Shown: positions 28,601 to 36,620 of the stretch, piece by piece
Layout: every line of letters starts with the position of its first letter
Position numbering within the stretch: position 1 is the first letter of the stretch
Assembly (NCBI RefSeq): GCF_000758525.1
Contig: NZ_CP009241.1
Coordinates: forward strand, 2,976,001-3,040,000
From: Paenibacillus sp. FSL H7-0357
Lineage (GTDB): Bacteria; Bacillota; Bacilli; Paenibacillales; Paenibacillaceae
Reading direction: 5' to 3'
DNA length: 64,000 nt
Notes under the pieces: model-generated
Databases searched by the model: none
The model's input: the letters and a program-made list of their open reading frames with translations, nothing else
Told to the model about the DNA's origin: nothing
Made by a program: the position numbers and the translations under genes

Positions 28601-30687
28601 ACGAATCCAATTTACGGTTTGCCGGATTGCATGAAAAATACAGCCTGAAGGGAACATTGGCGCTGATCAGCGGCTGGATCGACGATGCCTATAATGACAC
28701 TGGCGCTTCCACGGGAACGTGGGAGCAGTGGAAAGCGCTGCTGGATAAAGGGGTTTTCGATGTAGCAAGCCATACGGTTACTCACCGCAATCTGACCACG
28801 CTCAGCGCGTCAGATGTGTCCTCCGAGTTCAAGGATTCTGTCGCCCGGATCAAGGAGAAGACCGGCTATAAGCCGGAAACGCTGGCGCTCCCGTACAATA
28901 CGGGCAATGCGGCGGTTGCGGAGGAAGCAGCCAAATATTTCGTTGCCGCGCGCCAGGGAGGCAACAATGCCGGCAACGCCAGCGGCACAGAACAGTATTA
29001 CAATCTGAGCAGCACAATGGTTGAAAGTACGACAACGGCTGCCCAACTGGATGCGTGGACCGACTTTGGCATCGCCAAGGGCAACTGGCTGATTCTGACC
29101 GGCCATGGCAATGATGGTGAAGGCTGGTCCTCACCTCCGCTCAGCCTGTTTGACAATCATTACGGATATGTAGCCCAGCGGATAGATGCTCTTTGGAATG
29201 GTACCTTTGCCGAGGTGGGCAAATATTCGCGTGAAAGACAGAACGCAACGGTTAAGGCTGCTAAAGCCGCTTCCGGTGCAATTGAGGTTAAGCTGGAGGG
29301 CACACTGGACCCGGCAGTTTACAATGAGCCGCTGACCTTGAGAACGAAGGTTCCGGCAGAATGGAGTGAGGTTACTCTCACCCGGGGAGCCGCTTTGCAG
29401 AACCTGAAGCCGGTCCGTGAGGGTGAAGGCACATTCGTCTATTACGAAGCCGTGCCTGGAACGCAAATGCTGGTTATCAGCAAGAAAGGAACGCCTGCTA
29501 CCAGCCCGGATACCGGAACCGGCACACCGGCCCCGTCCGTCTCCGCTGGCATAGCAGACGGTGCGAAGTCTGTTCTTGCTCCCGGCACAGCGGAGCTTAC
29601 GAAGGCGCTTGCCGCCGCTCCGGCGGATGCCAATGGAGTGCGGACGCTTACGTTTGAGGCCGGATCAGCCGCGGGTAAGACAACATTCGAATTGCAGCTG
29701 CCAGCCTCGTATCTGGCTTCGATGAAGCAGGTGCTGATCAAATTTATTACCCCTGCAGGCAGCCTGCTGCTTCCGGGCGATATGTTTGCAGGCATGGCTA
29801 AAGACGCGAAGCAGATTGCTGTGTCCGTTAAGCTCGCGGATCTGTCCGGTGCGGATGAGGACGTCAAGCAGGCTGCGGGCAGCCGTCCGGTTGTCGAGCT
29901 GGGCGCAGCCGTGGACGGCAACCCTGTCAGCTGGCAGAACAATCTAGCGACCGTTACGTTCCGCACGCCTTACCAGCCTTCTTCCGCCGAAGCGCTCAAC
30001 CCGTCTCGGCTGACGTTCTGGCAGATCGGGGAAGACGGGAAGGGACAGCCGGTAGTCAGCGGACGATATGACAGCGCAGGCGGCGAGATGTTATTCACCA
30101 CACATCACTTCAGCCGCTATGCAGTTGTCTCTGTAGCCAAGAGTTTCGGCGATTTGGGCCGCTACGGCTGGGCGCAGCCCGCGGTGGAAGCTCTTGCCTC
30201 TAAGGGCGCCATCCGGGGAGTCTCGCAGCATTCGTATTCGCCTGCGCAAACTATTACCCGCGCGGATGCGGTAGTCATGATTATGCGGCTGCTTGATCTG
30301 CAGGTGCAGGCGTCCCATTCCTTTACGGATATAGCGCAGAGTAATTATTACTATGAAGATGTGAATGCTGCGCGGACGCTGGGCATTGTGCGCGGTACGG
30401 GCAGCAGCGAGTTCCGGCCGGAGCAGCCGGTAACCCGTCAGGAAATGATGATGATGCTGGACAACGCCATGCTTGCTGCAGGCAAGGAACGCTCCGTGGG
30501 CAGCGGGGAGGCATTGCCGGAATTCCGGGATGCTTCGCAGATATCCGCTTATGCCAGGGAAAGTGTCGCCCGGGCGGTTTCAGCCGGCTTGTTCCAGGGT
30601 TATAACGGTTACTTACAGCCCGCTTCGCCGATCACCAGGGCTGAAGCTGCTGTCACGCTTTATCGGTTGTACGGAATAATGTACTAG
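22615..30687 (+). CDS. giant S-layer-anchored multi-enzyme: binding modules, GH2, SGNH esterase, CE4 deacetylase, SLH x3
   Basis: 2,690 residues; the ATG at 22615 has AAAGGAG 6 bases upstream. Signal peptide to about 46. Four related beta-sandwich modules (about 58-770, each near 170 residues, ending like YYDDLYFA). GH2 enzyme about 795-1410: N-terminal sugar-binding fold (GVNYFADVWINGQYAGG), acid/base Glu1236 in VSNESGG, nucleophile Glu1324 in ATEYGYW. Two more binding modules (1426-1755). SGNH esterase about 1770-1970: GDSIT (Ser1780), GTND (Asn1851), DKIHPN (His1947). CE4 polysaccharide deacetylase about 1975-2210: YDDG (Asp1992/1993), SHTVTH (His2053/2057). Then a module of unknown type and three SLH domains (about 2509-2690) that hold it on the cell wall. 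Probably deacylates and cleaves an acetylated beta-glycan at the surface. Confidence 0.9.
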   Translation: MQSISTSVKRKRGHNKYFAAAMALVLLFPVVFGGMARDIAYAQETPPQTQTDSKWYQNFEQAGPDGTYGISAVGTSSTASVTDRTPGGGSRGSVRLIQTNDNNPGGGAWNTDVYGFTVSPQKDTVTEATYYDASAYNYLNFYILDADVHNPNVVIRDADGKVWNANTDQALSVKDEWTRLSIPLDKTKLDFSRIVSISLGEYWGWGNIYYFDELYFAKSAAAPPPAYPDDGVEPSAPVMYQSFEPPGSDGSYGLAGQGSATAAKRVTTDAAYSSSSGSLKMVQNTYTDGEGKERNEAWDTGVYGAGIKPEGGLTVSGATYMDASPFSYLLFYAKDTTAAAGSSIHVVFKDAQGGVWDTETSAAVKTESKQWVKMTVKLDKSKIDLSRLQQIELGTYWGYGNVYYYDDLYLAQNETDASPAFEPERTALFNDFESGTGYSAGSAATAESSGDIANAAGKAGVMVTTGKNDWPYTAGSYLSVQPKAGGTFDASAYSYLAFYLKDTQGSNGVEFRIKDANGGVWDTWGTSSSTKNKWVKMLLPLEGASKIDLTKIVSVDVGFYNAGVYYLDDMYFAIAEDDVLAGFISVTQNIGAVWYQNFETRGQDGQYGITAGTGVSTALSMEKSASAYNSASIRAVLSEDSSNPAMNGITVRPQALEESPDKNLPYDYQPEFDATNFSHLIFYVWDEQGGQTLSVQLKEAGGRTVDWQTGGTTADGWNRIVMPLDKSVSFQFARLSAVTVTPGKAGTYYLDEFYFGKNESAVFPNAGFTQLVLKDVDGEAMPYSGNLPLGSFEKQQDRTYLSLNGDWKKERTTLDSQLSAAPRDSARTAGLEEEAGGRQQTGYNDSGWAGKTLPLPEDESAVYESPSGPENKSDKSGYQGGVWYRKHFEVNSSLKGQPAQLTFLGVNYFADVWINGQYAGGHQGGYTPFALDASGLLNYGGDNVIAVRVDNPKWDTFNNGEILPYATSDWFNYTGILRDAYFEFMPDTYVVRSDVRTLDTDGHLSVRSFLNHTGKTAEQVQLSYTVYEAEIGEGNRLSEYAQNLTGTEAAAVQGGVFTVPASGQAVQTVEVKVPEPQLWSPSEPNLYILKVEQKTGGAVTDTFYTQFGIRTLEAEGVQLKLNGELAPFLTGVGYTEDSSDKGPSLDDATRYSDLLKIKEELKANFVRTGHFPHSLPTYQYADRIGLALWQEIPAYWFSGEAFDLQRQRGQAKQMMEEMIFSNYNRPSVWFDGVSNESGGQLERVNFIRELRDAAHAIDGTRLVGQSAVANPYKGVSDHSHSPADIIGMTMYFGAFYGANTDLETQEEIEAIHALHPGKPIIATEYGYWSGDETASDTRQTTLFTGTFNAFARTATRAEDGTPNPGGLLSGAAWWTAYNWYTNITGLQTMGLYHMDRTTPKQVKDILAERYNRYNRISAGTQPQPAGISAWFQSFESGRGYLSSSAQLQLESAADSAAGNGTKSLKITADSGADGTYAAFVPQGGAINSDLTGYNYLNFYAKDSVGDRPLSVTLVDAEGRSWTTETEGKTVKDTWTRLSVPLLKAQGVPLSSRQLNTLAITQIRIGVNASEQLWVDNFFAATYKNGAEPASYPVGSSGWFQSFEETDVQVGQGVNAAAAVDRTFGVNPGGTGSVKLEVTGDGGSPGADKQSVIIRPQGGAASIDASGFNYLAFYVKDMQGSNTVHVTFADTDGTVSVNNWTDVGSVKGQWTKVYLPLMKTSADISRLKEIRLSEWNPGTYYFDDLYFAEYPSDEIPATYTEKIPEKNHPEGQIKVAAVGDSITAGAGLKYAGVTSYPAQLQSLLGSNFAVKNFGVSGRTLQKDGDDPYWKEAAFAASQTYAPDVVVIQLGTNDTKSWNWKKGQNQFLSDYKELIQLYQALPSHPKVFVNLPPVVFNDDPNEAYGIVASVLQNGVIPLIRQAAEATGATLIDVNAATAGSSSDFPDKIHPNPKGAWTLANTVAKAIRGTLYSIGDTEVTTWKDGKAGAYSIMYDDGIYESNLRFAGLHEKYSLKGTLALISGWIDDAYNDTGASTGTWEQWKALLDKGVFDVASHTVTHRNLTTLSASDVSSEFKDSVARIKEKTGYKPETLALPYNTGNAAVAEEAAKYFVAARQGGNNAGNASGTEQYYNLSSTMVESTTTAAQLDAWTDFGIAKGNWLILTGHGNDGEGWSSPPLSLFDNHYGYVAQRIDALWNGTFAEVGKYSRERQNATVKAAKAASGAIEVKLEGTLDPAVYNEPLTLRTKVPAEWSEVTLTRGAALQNLKPVREGEGTFVYYEAVPGTQMLVISKKGTPATSPDTGTGTPAPSVSAGIADGAKSVLAPGTAELTKALAAAPADANGVRTLTFEAGSAAGKTTFELQLPASYLASMKQVLIKFITPAGSLLLPGDMFAGMAKDAKQIAVSVKLADLSGADEDVKQAAGSRPVVELGAAVDGNPVSWQNNLATVTFRTPYQPSSAEALNPSRLTFWQIGEDGKGQPVVSGRYDSAGGEMLFTTHHFSRYAVVSVAKSFGDLGRYGWAQPAVEALASKGAIRGVSQHSYSPAQTITRADAVVMIMRLLDLQVQASHSFTDIAQSNYYYEDVNAARTLGIVRGTGSSEFRPEQPVTRQEMMMMLDNAMLAAGKERSVGSGEALPEFRDASQISAYARESVARAVSAGLFQGYNGYLQPASPITRAEAAVTLYRLYGIMY

Positions 30688-30756
30688 TTGAATTGGCGGC
30701 CGTTTCGGCGAACGTATTTTGCCGGAGAGGGCCCGATCCTTCGAAAGGAAGGGCAG

Positions 30757-30794
30757 AAATCAGGCATAGCTTGTGCTGTGCCTGATTTGTTTTG
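30757..30794 (+). terminator. terminator of the giant enzyme gene
   Basis: AAATCAGGCATAGC (30757-30770) pairs with GCTGTGCCTGATTT (30775-30788), 14 bp with one wobble pair, followed by TTTGTTTT. Confidence 0.85.
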
Positions 30795-30869
30795 CCGTAA
30801 AACGTAAAGAAGTGAAGGCTATATTGAATGAACTTAATAACTACACAAAAGGGCAATACAGAGGGAGGG

Positions 30870-30989
30870 GGATTTTGGAAGATTATTGAGATAACAAGTG
30901 GAAAGTTAGAAGGGCTGTAGGAAGGCAGATTGTGTGTCTTCAAGGGCATTCCTTATGCCACGCCGCCTGCAGGCAGGGAACGAAAGGAG
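30870..30989 (+). pseudogene. remnant of a type B carboxylesterase N-terminus
   Basis: In the frame of 30870, translation gives EITSGKLEGL, a stop (30918-30920), then FKGIPYATPPAGRERK. Type B carboxylesterases start with exactly this pattern (x-G-x-L-x-G ... F-x-G-I-P-Y-A-x-P-P-x-G). Nothing else of the gene remains: the frame runs straight into the LacI operator and promoter. A GAGGGAGGGGG stretch upstream may be its old ribosome binding site. Confidence 0.65.
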
Positions 30990-30990
30990 A

Positions 30991-31018
30991 TTGAAATCGA
31001 TTTCATTAATGCTATAAT
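30991..31018 (+). promoter_or_regulatory. lacI promoter with embedded operator
   Basis: -35 TTGAAA (30991-30996), 16-bp spacer, -10 TATAAT (31013-31018). The -35 lies inside the operator, so binding would block RNA polymerase and give autorepression. Confidence 0.75.
30992..31005. promoter_or_regulatory. LacI-family operator 4 (autoregulatory)
   Basis: Exact copy of TGAAATCGATTTCA located between and over the promoter elements of the LacI regulator gene, 46 bp before its start codon. Confidence 0.8.
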
Positions 31019-31050
31019 GGATTTATCAAACCTTGAAAGTATGTGAACTG

Positions 31051-32070
31051 ATGAAGGATAGCAAAATTATCGATGTTGCCCGAATTGCCAATGTCTCACC
31101 TGCCACGGTATCCCGCGTATTGAACGACAGTCCGCTGGTAACCAAGGAAACGCAAAGCAAGGTACTGAAGGCCATTCAGGAATTGAATTATAAACCGAAC
31201 GCCATGGGCAAACAGCTCCGATCCCGGAAGACCATGACGCTGGGCGTCGTCGTACTCGATATCGGTATATCCTATCATGCCGAGATTATCAAGGGAATTG
31301 AACAAAGGGCGAACGCAATGAATTACAAAATCCTCATCTGTGATTCGCAAAATGAGAAGGAGAGGGAACTGGAGTATTTGTCGCTGCTCCAGAACCGGAC
31401 AGTAGACGGCATTATTCTGGTGGCGCCGATGCTAAGCGACGGAGAGATCGCAGCCTTCGCTGGTGAAGGCTACACGATTGGGGTTATCGGACGCCGGCTT
31501 GGACATCTTAATATTCCCTGCTTCACTACGGATAACTGGAAAATCGGCCGTGATGTGGTCACTCATCTGGCAGCGAACGGGCACCGGCGTATTGCTTTTC
31601 TGAACGGCTACGAGGATGCGCTGGATAGCATCGAGCGGCTGCAAGGGTTCAAGGAGGGGCTGGCTGCGGCCGGACTTCCTTTTCTGCCAACTCTGGTTGA
31701 CAAAGGAGAATTCTCCGAAGATGGAGGATATGCGGCTTTCCGTCGTCTATGGGAAAAGAGCAGTGATTTCACAGCGGTTTTTGCCGCCAATGACGAGATG
31801 GCACTAGGTGTGTACAAAGCTTGCTCTGAGTATGGCATTGCGATTCCGGACCGCATGGCGGTGGTGGGCGTCGACAATATCCGGATTACCAACTATGTAT
31901 CGCCTAAGATCAGCTCAGTTGAACAGCCGCTGTACGAGTTGGGGGCGCTGCTGGCGGACAAGGTTATCGATCAGATCAACGGTAATCTCCAGCCGGGTCA
32001 AAGGGATTTTATGATCGATTCCAGGTTGGTTGTCAAAGGTTCTTCGCAAAAAGGGGCTGATTCGAAATGA
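31051..32070 (+). CDS. LacI-family transcriptional repressor
   Basis: 339 residues from the ATG at 31051; a TTG at 31033 in the same frame is possible but would add residues before the conserved start KIIDVARIANVSPATVSRVL. HTH about 4-24, hinge helix near NAMGKQLRSR, then a periplasmic-binding-like ligand domain (TAVFAANDEMALGVYKA, GVDNIRITNYVSP). Expected to bind an oligosaccharide or its breakdown product and to release the four palindromes described here. Next to the membrane AraC regulator and an importer, so it likely governs the whole 22-40 kb locus; operators were seen only before the giant gene and before itself. Confidence 0.93.
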   Translation: MKDSKIIDVARIANVSPATVSRVLNDSPLVTKETQSKVLKAIQELNYKPNAMGKQLRSRKTMTLGVVVLDIGISYHAEIIKGIEQRANAMNYKILICDSQNEKERELEYLSLLQNRTVDGIILVAPMLSDGEIAAFAGEGYTIGVIGRRLGHLNIPCFTTDNWKIGRDVVTHLAANGHRRIAFLNGYEDALDSIERLQGFKEGLAAAGLPFLPTLVDKGEFSEDGGYAAFRRLWEKSSDFTAVFAANDEMALGVYKACSEYGIAIPDRMAVVGVDNIRITNYVSPKISSVEQPLYELGALLADKVIDQINGNLQPGQRDFMIDSRLVVKGSSQKGADSK

Positions 32071-32122
32071 ATGCCTACTTACGCGGCTGGAACAACACTA
32101 TCCTTTGGTGGGGGGATCATGC

Positions 32123-34423
32123 ATGAAAATGCCGCACAGAAAGGTAGATCGCTACTTCGGGAAGTTTTTTTCCGTAATGGTAGTCACGATTTTTCTGACA
32201 ATCTCCATCCTGTCCATCATTCTGTATATGAATTTTGAGAAAATCGCGCTCCGCCAATCCTATGATCAGACGATGGACAGTCTGGCGCAGACGACTCAGG
32301 AAGCCTCCGTGATGGCTGTGACCGCCGCCACATTCGCCAAGCAGATTCACAGCGACCAGAATGTCGCCAATCTGCTTAATTTTCCCGACGTCAGTGCGCT
32401 GGACATCGCCGCTTCCATCCGGCAGCTGACCAATTACCGTGAAACCTCGCCGTTTATCGAGTCTATCTATGTGTACAATGCCGAGGCGCGCACCTTCTAT
32501 GTCACTTCCGATATGAACGTGCCTTCTGTGTTCAGCGAGCCGGATTTTTACGACCAGGAGCTGCGCAGCATGCTCCATCATGTGAACGATTACAACACGC
32601 TAATGCCGATTCCCCGCAAGCTGAGGATCGATGGGCTCGTCGGAAACATCGCTGAGCGGGAACGGGATACGTATACTTTTTTGCTGTATGACACGCTCAG
32701 CAAGAAGTCGCGGAAGAATGCGGTCGTCGTCAACATCAAGGAGACGCAGCTGCATAAGCATATCGACGGTTCTCTGACGAATGATCCGACGAATACCTTT
32801 CTGATCGACGAGAACGGCACACTTGTCACGAACAGCTGGAAGACACCGATGCTGACCAGCCTTAAGGGCACGCCGTATATAGACCGGATATTGCGCGATC
32901 CGGAGGGCTCAGGGTATTTTGCCGCTGCGGTAGATCATGTCAAATCACTGGTCACCTACAGCAGGCCTGACTATCTGGGCTGGAGGTATATCCGCATTGT
33001 GCCTTATTCAGTGATCAGCCGGAATATCGACAGTATGCGGACCAAGACGATGATCGTTGCCGGGGGCATCCTGCTCGCCGGACTTGCGCTGTCTTCTCTG
33101 CTGTCCCGGCGGATTTTCAGCGGGCTGAACCACAAGCTCTCCCGGCTGGGTAAGCTGGAAACAGAGCAGCGGGAGAGTGTCCAGGCCATGCGCACGGATT
33201 ATCTCCGCAGCCTGTTGAAGGGATATACACAGATGAACGCCCGGCATGCAGCCGCCCGGTTTGAACACTACAGCATTCCGCTGGATCCTGTACAGCCGGT
33301 CCGTGTCTTGCTGATCATGGTGGACGATCACCTGCTGTTCGTGAACCGATACAAAGCGGAGGACCGCAAGCTGTTGCTCTACGGAGTGCTCAACATTGCC
33401 CAGGAGCTGTTCGCTGCCGCCGGCATTCCCGCCGCCGCGGCGGATATCGGGGATGAACAGGCGGCGGTGCTGCTTCAGATGTCCGGCGATGCCGAAGGTG
33501 ACCGGGAGCGGTGCCAGGAGTCGGCTTCCTGGATTCAGGCGGCGGTCAGCGAATATTTGAAGCTGTCGGTCACTGTTTCCTCCAGCCTGAGCGGCCCGGG
33601 GATTGAAGCGGTGCACGCCTTATATCAGCAGGCGGTTGAAGCCTCATACAGCTGGGTGTTCAGCGGAGCCGGCAGCCATATCGAAGCTGAAGAGGTGGAA
33701 CAGAACAAGACCAAACGTTATGAATATCCACTGCATAAAGAGAAGCAGATGATTGATGAACTGATGCTGGGGCGGATAGCTGATGTAAGGCAGCAGTTCC
33801 GCGAGATCATTATAGATACGGCTGGTTATACCTATATTTCCTACCAGTTTGCCGTTTCACATCTGACCTTTGCGCTGCAGAACGCGCTGCGGATTATCCG
33901 GCAGCATTCTCCGTCGAACGAGGACTGGGAGTTCATTAACCTGCAGCTGTATATGCCGCACTCCAGGATAGAGACGATGGAGCAGTTCATTGAACGTTGT
34001 ATGTCCCTATTTGATCAGCTGGAGAATCAGATGAATGAACGGAAGAAGAGCCGGCAGGATGAATTACCGGGCCGGATCAAAAAAATTCTCGATGAACGTT
34101 ATGCTGATCCGAATCTGTCTCTGGACATGCTGGCAGAGGAGCTTGGCATGTCCGCCACCTATATCGGGCGCGTGTTCAAACAGCATACGCTGCAGACGAT
34201 ACTCGGTTATATCCAGGAGGTGCGGATGAGCAGAGTGCGCGAACTGCTGCTGCATACGGATGCCCCCGTCGGAGAAATCGCAGAACGCGCCGGCTTCTCG
34301 AACAGCCCGTACTTTTTCAAAGCGTTCAAGAAGTACAATGGTGTAACGCCTGCGGAATACCGCAGAACGGGCCGGGGGCGAAAGGATGATGACGGCGTAG
34401 AGGCAGGCATTGCAGCTGATTAG
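32123..34423 (+). CDS. membrane-anchored AraC-family regulator with extracellular sensor
   Basis: 766 residues; the ATG at 32123 has GGTGGGGGG 7 bases upstream, while the longer reading frame start at 32030 would overlap lacI. Membrane segment about 14-36, extracellular Cache-like sensor (about 40-290), second membrane segment about 309-331, a cytoplasmic middle region, and an AraC-type HTH at about 651-750 (SLDMLAEELGMSATYIGRVF, RAGFSNSPYFFKAFKKYNG). Common in Paenibacillus beside Lpl-type importers, where one protein does the work of a YesM/YesN pair. It begins 52 bases after lacI and is probably co-transcribed. Likely target: the importer genes downstream of the terminator. Confidence 0.92.
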   Translation: MKMPHRKVDRYFGKFFSVMVVTIFLTISILSIILYMNFEKIALRQSYDQTMDSLAQTTQEASVMAVTAATFAKQIHSDQNVANLLNFPDVSALDIAASIRQLTNYRETSPFIESIYVYNAEARTFYVTSDMNVPSVFSEPDFYDQELRSMLHHVNDYNTLMPIPRKLRIDGLVGNIAERERDTYTFLLYDTLSKKSRKNAVVVNIKETQLHKHIDGSLTNDPTNTFLIDENGTLVTNSWKTPMLTSLKGTPYIDRILRDPEGSGYFAAAVDHVKSLVTYSRPDYLGWRYIRIVPYSVISRNIDSMRTKTMIVAGGILLAGLALSSLLSRRIFSGLNHKLSRLGKLETEQRESVQAMRTDYLRSLLKGYTQMNARHAAARFEHYSIPLDPVQPVRVLLIMVDDHLLFVNRYKAEDRKLLLYGVLNIAQELFAAAGIPAAAADIGDEQAAVLLQMSGDAEGDRERCQESASWIQAAVSEYLKLSVTVSSSLSGPGIEAVHALYQQAVEASYSWVFSGAGSHIEAEEVEQNKTKRYEYPLHKEKQMIDELMLGRIADVRQQFREIIIDTAGYTYISYQFAVSHLTFALQNALRIIRQHSPSNEDWEFINLQLYMPHSRIETMEQFIERCMSLFDQLENQMNERKKSRQDELPGRIKKILDERYADPNLSLDMLAEELGMSATYIGRVFKQHTLQTILGYIQEVRMSRVRELLLHTDAPVGEIAERAGFSNSPYFFKAFKKYNGVTPAEYRRTGRGRKDDDGVEAGIAAD

Positions 34424-34428
34424 AAGAG

Positions 34429-34471
34429 AAGGCGATCCATGGCGGCTAAATCGCGCAGGATCGCCTTTTTT
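34429..34471 (+). terminator. terminator after the AraC regulator
   Basis: AAGGCGATCC (34429-34438) pairs with GGATCGCCTT (34458-34467), followed by a T run to 34471. Separates the regulator pair from the importer operon, which must have its own promoter in 34472-34640. Confidence 0.88.
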
Positions 34472-34649
34472 AACGGACGGAGGTAGCAAATAAGCAGTCA
34501 GTTCGGAAAAAATTAGTCTGCTTTTTAAGCGGAAAGTGAGTCATATCGCATATGGTAAGTTGCCCGGAAAGAGGCGGTCTCCTAGTATGGAGCTTGAAGC
34601 CGGGAGTACCGGCGGAATATACAAACAGAAGGAGAAGGAGGCCGATTCG

Positions 34650-35570
34650 ATGTCCGGAAAGGGCGGGATCATCCGGGAGCTGCGTCAGAGCAAGACGCTT
34701 CTGCTAATGATTGCACCAACCATTGTGTTTTTCATTGTGTTTAGTTACATCCCGATGATAGGCGTGTATTACGCCTTTACGAAGTTTGATTTTGACGGAG
34801 GGCTGTTTGGAAGCCAGTTTGTCGGGATGGAGAATTTCAAGTTCTTATTTAATACTGGAGTGCTGTGGAATCTGACCAAGAATACCGTGCTGTATAATCT
34901 GGCGTTCATTTTACTGGGTAATATCATGCAGATTATTTGTGCCGTATTCCTTGCTCAGCTGTCCGGCAAGCTGTTTAAGAAGACAGCCCAGTCGCTGATG
35001 TTTCTTCCCTATTTTCTGTCCTGGGTGCTGGTAGGCGCGTTCGTCTATAACCTGTTCTCAGATCTTGGGGTAGTCAACAGCGTACTTAAGCAGCTTGGAC
35101 TTCATTCCTATGATTTCTACCTGCATACGGCACCGTGGAAGTTCATTATTGTGTTCTTTAGTGTCTGGAAAGGGCTTGGCTACGGCACTGTCATTTATTT
35201 GGCGGCCATTATGGCGATCAGCGATGAATATTACGAAGCGGCGAAAATCGACGGGGCGACTATCTTTCAGCAAATCCGCAATATTACGCTGCCGTTGCTG
35301 AAGCCTACATTCATTCTGCTGATTCTGTTCAGTCTAGGTGGAATTATGAAGGGGCAATTCGATCTGTTCTATCAGATTATCGGCAGCAACGGTATGCTCT
35401 ACGATGCCACAGATATTATCGACACGTTTGTGTTCCGTTCCCTGACAGTCAATTTTGACATCGGTATGGGTACGGCAGCCGGCCTGTATCAATCATTCTT
35501 CGGCTTCGCTTTAATCATGATTGTCAATTACATCATCCGTAAGACGAACAAGGACTACTCCTTGTTTTAG
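34650..35570 (+). CDS. LplB-type ABC sugar permease
   Basis: 306 residues. The ATG at 34650 follows GGAGAAGGAGG; an in-frame ATG at 34536 has no such site and would add an uncharacteristic tail. Six membrane segments and the EAA-like loop EAAKIDGATIFQQI. First gene of a permease-permease-binding protein-GH30 run; the gene order differs from the other two importers in the window, where the binding protein comes first. Confidence 0.92.
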   Translation: MSGKGGIIRELRQSKTLLLMIAPTIVFFIVFSYIPMIGVYYAFTKFDFDGGLFGSQFVGMENFKFLFNTGVLWNLTKNTVLYNLAFILLGNIMQIICAVFLAQLSGKLFKKTAQSLMFLPYFLSWVLVGAFVYNLFSDLGVVNSVLKQLGLHSYDFYLHTAPWKFIIVFFSVWKGLGYGTVIYLAAIMAISDEYYEAAKIDGATIFQQIRNITLPLLKPTFILLILFSLGGIMKGQFDLFYQIIGSNGMLYDATDIIDTFVFRSLTVNFDIGMGTAAGLYQSFFGFALIMIVNYIIRKTNKDYSLF

Positions 35571-35585
35571 AAAGGAGGTATACGC

Positions 35586-36521
35586 ATGAGTACCCAAGTC
35601 AAACAACTGGCCAAAGCGGATGCCTTCAAGGGCAGCCGGATCAAGCAGGACAAGGAAACCATCGTTTTTAATATCATCGGCTACACGCTGTTGACATTCG
35701 TTTCCCTGATCTGTCTCATCCCCTTCTGGCTGATCGTCGCCGGTTCTTTTACCGATGAGCTGGAGATTATTTCAAAAGGCTTTCAATTGTTCCCGGACAC
35801 GGTCTCGTTCGAGGCGTATAAGTCCTTATTCAGTACGCCGGAGCAAATATACCGGGCTTATGGTGTAACGATCGGTGTGACCGTCGCCGGCTCGCTGCTG
35901 GGTATTTTCCTGACCTCGATGGCCGGGTATGTCCTCTCCCGCAAGGATTTCGCGATGCGCAACGGCATTTCGTTCTTTATTTACTTCACAACGCTGTTCA
36001 GCGGCGGCCTGATTCCCTGGTATATTCTCATGACCAAAAATCTGGGGCTCAAAGACAGCTATTGGGCGCTGATTCTGCCTCCGCTGCTGAGTGCCTGGAA
36101 CATTATCCTGATGCGCAGCTTCATGAAGTCGATCCCTGAATCCATTGTAGAGTCCGCCAAAATTGATGGCGCAGGTGATTTCAAAATCTACCAGAGGCTG
36201 ATTCTGCCGCTGTCGACGCCGGGACTCGCCACAATCGGACTGTTTCTCGCACTCGGCTACTGGAACGATTGGTTCAATGCCAATATGTTCATTACAACGG
36301 ATAGTAAATATCCGCTGCAATTCCTGCTCTATAAAATCCTGTCCAGCGCAGCGGTGCTGCGGACGAATAACGGGGCCTACTTGGCTGCTAATGTCGTGCC
36401 GCCGACAGAAACACTTAAAATGGCCGTTGCTGTAGTGGCGACAGGGCCAATTATCCTGCTATATCCTTTCGTTCAGCGCTACTTCGTGAAAGGGCTTACT
36501 GTTGGAGCGGTCAAAGGTTAG
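35586..36521 (+). CDS. LplC/YtcP-type ABC sugar permease
   Basis: 311 residues, ATG 15 bases after the previous stop with AAAGGAGGTATACGC. Six membrane segments, EAA-like loop ESAKIDGAGDFKIY, C-terminus YFVKGLTVGAVKG. Partner of the preceding permease; no ATPase gene nearby. Confidence 0.93.
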   Translation: MSTQVKQLAKADAFKGSRIKQDKETIVFNIIGYTLLTFVSLICLIPFWLIVAGSFTDELEIISKGFQLFPDTVSFEAYKSLFSTPEQIYRAYGVTIGVTVAGSLLGIFLTSMAGYVLSRKDFAMRNGISFFIYFTTLFSGGLIPWYILMTKNLGLKDSYWALILPPLLSAWNIILMRSFMKSIPESIVESAKIDGAGDFKIYQRLILPLSTPGLATIGLFLALGYWNDWFNANMFITTDSKYPLQFLLYKILSSAAVLRTNNGAYLAANVVPPTETLKMAVAVVATGPIILLYPFVQRYFVKGLTVGAVKG

Positions 36522-36620
36522 AACCGGCTTGCCGGCTAACATAGTATTTTTTTATAAGTAATAAAGGGCAAGGTCAGACAGGCTCGAAGCATTTAGCACA
36601 TTAATTGAGGAGGAATCAAG

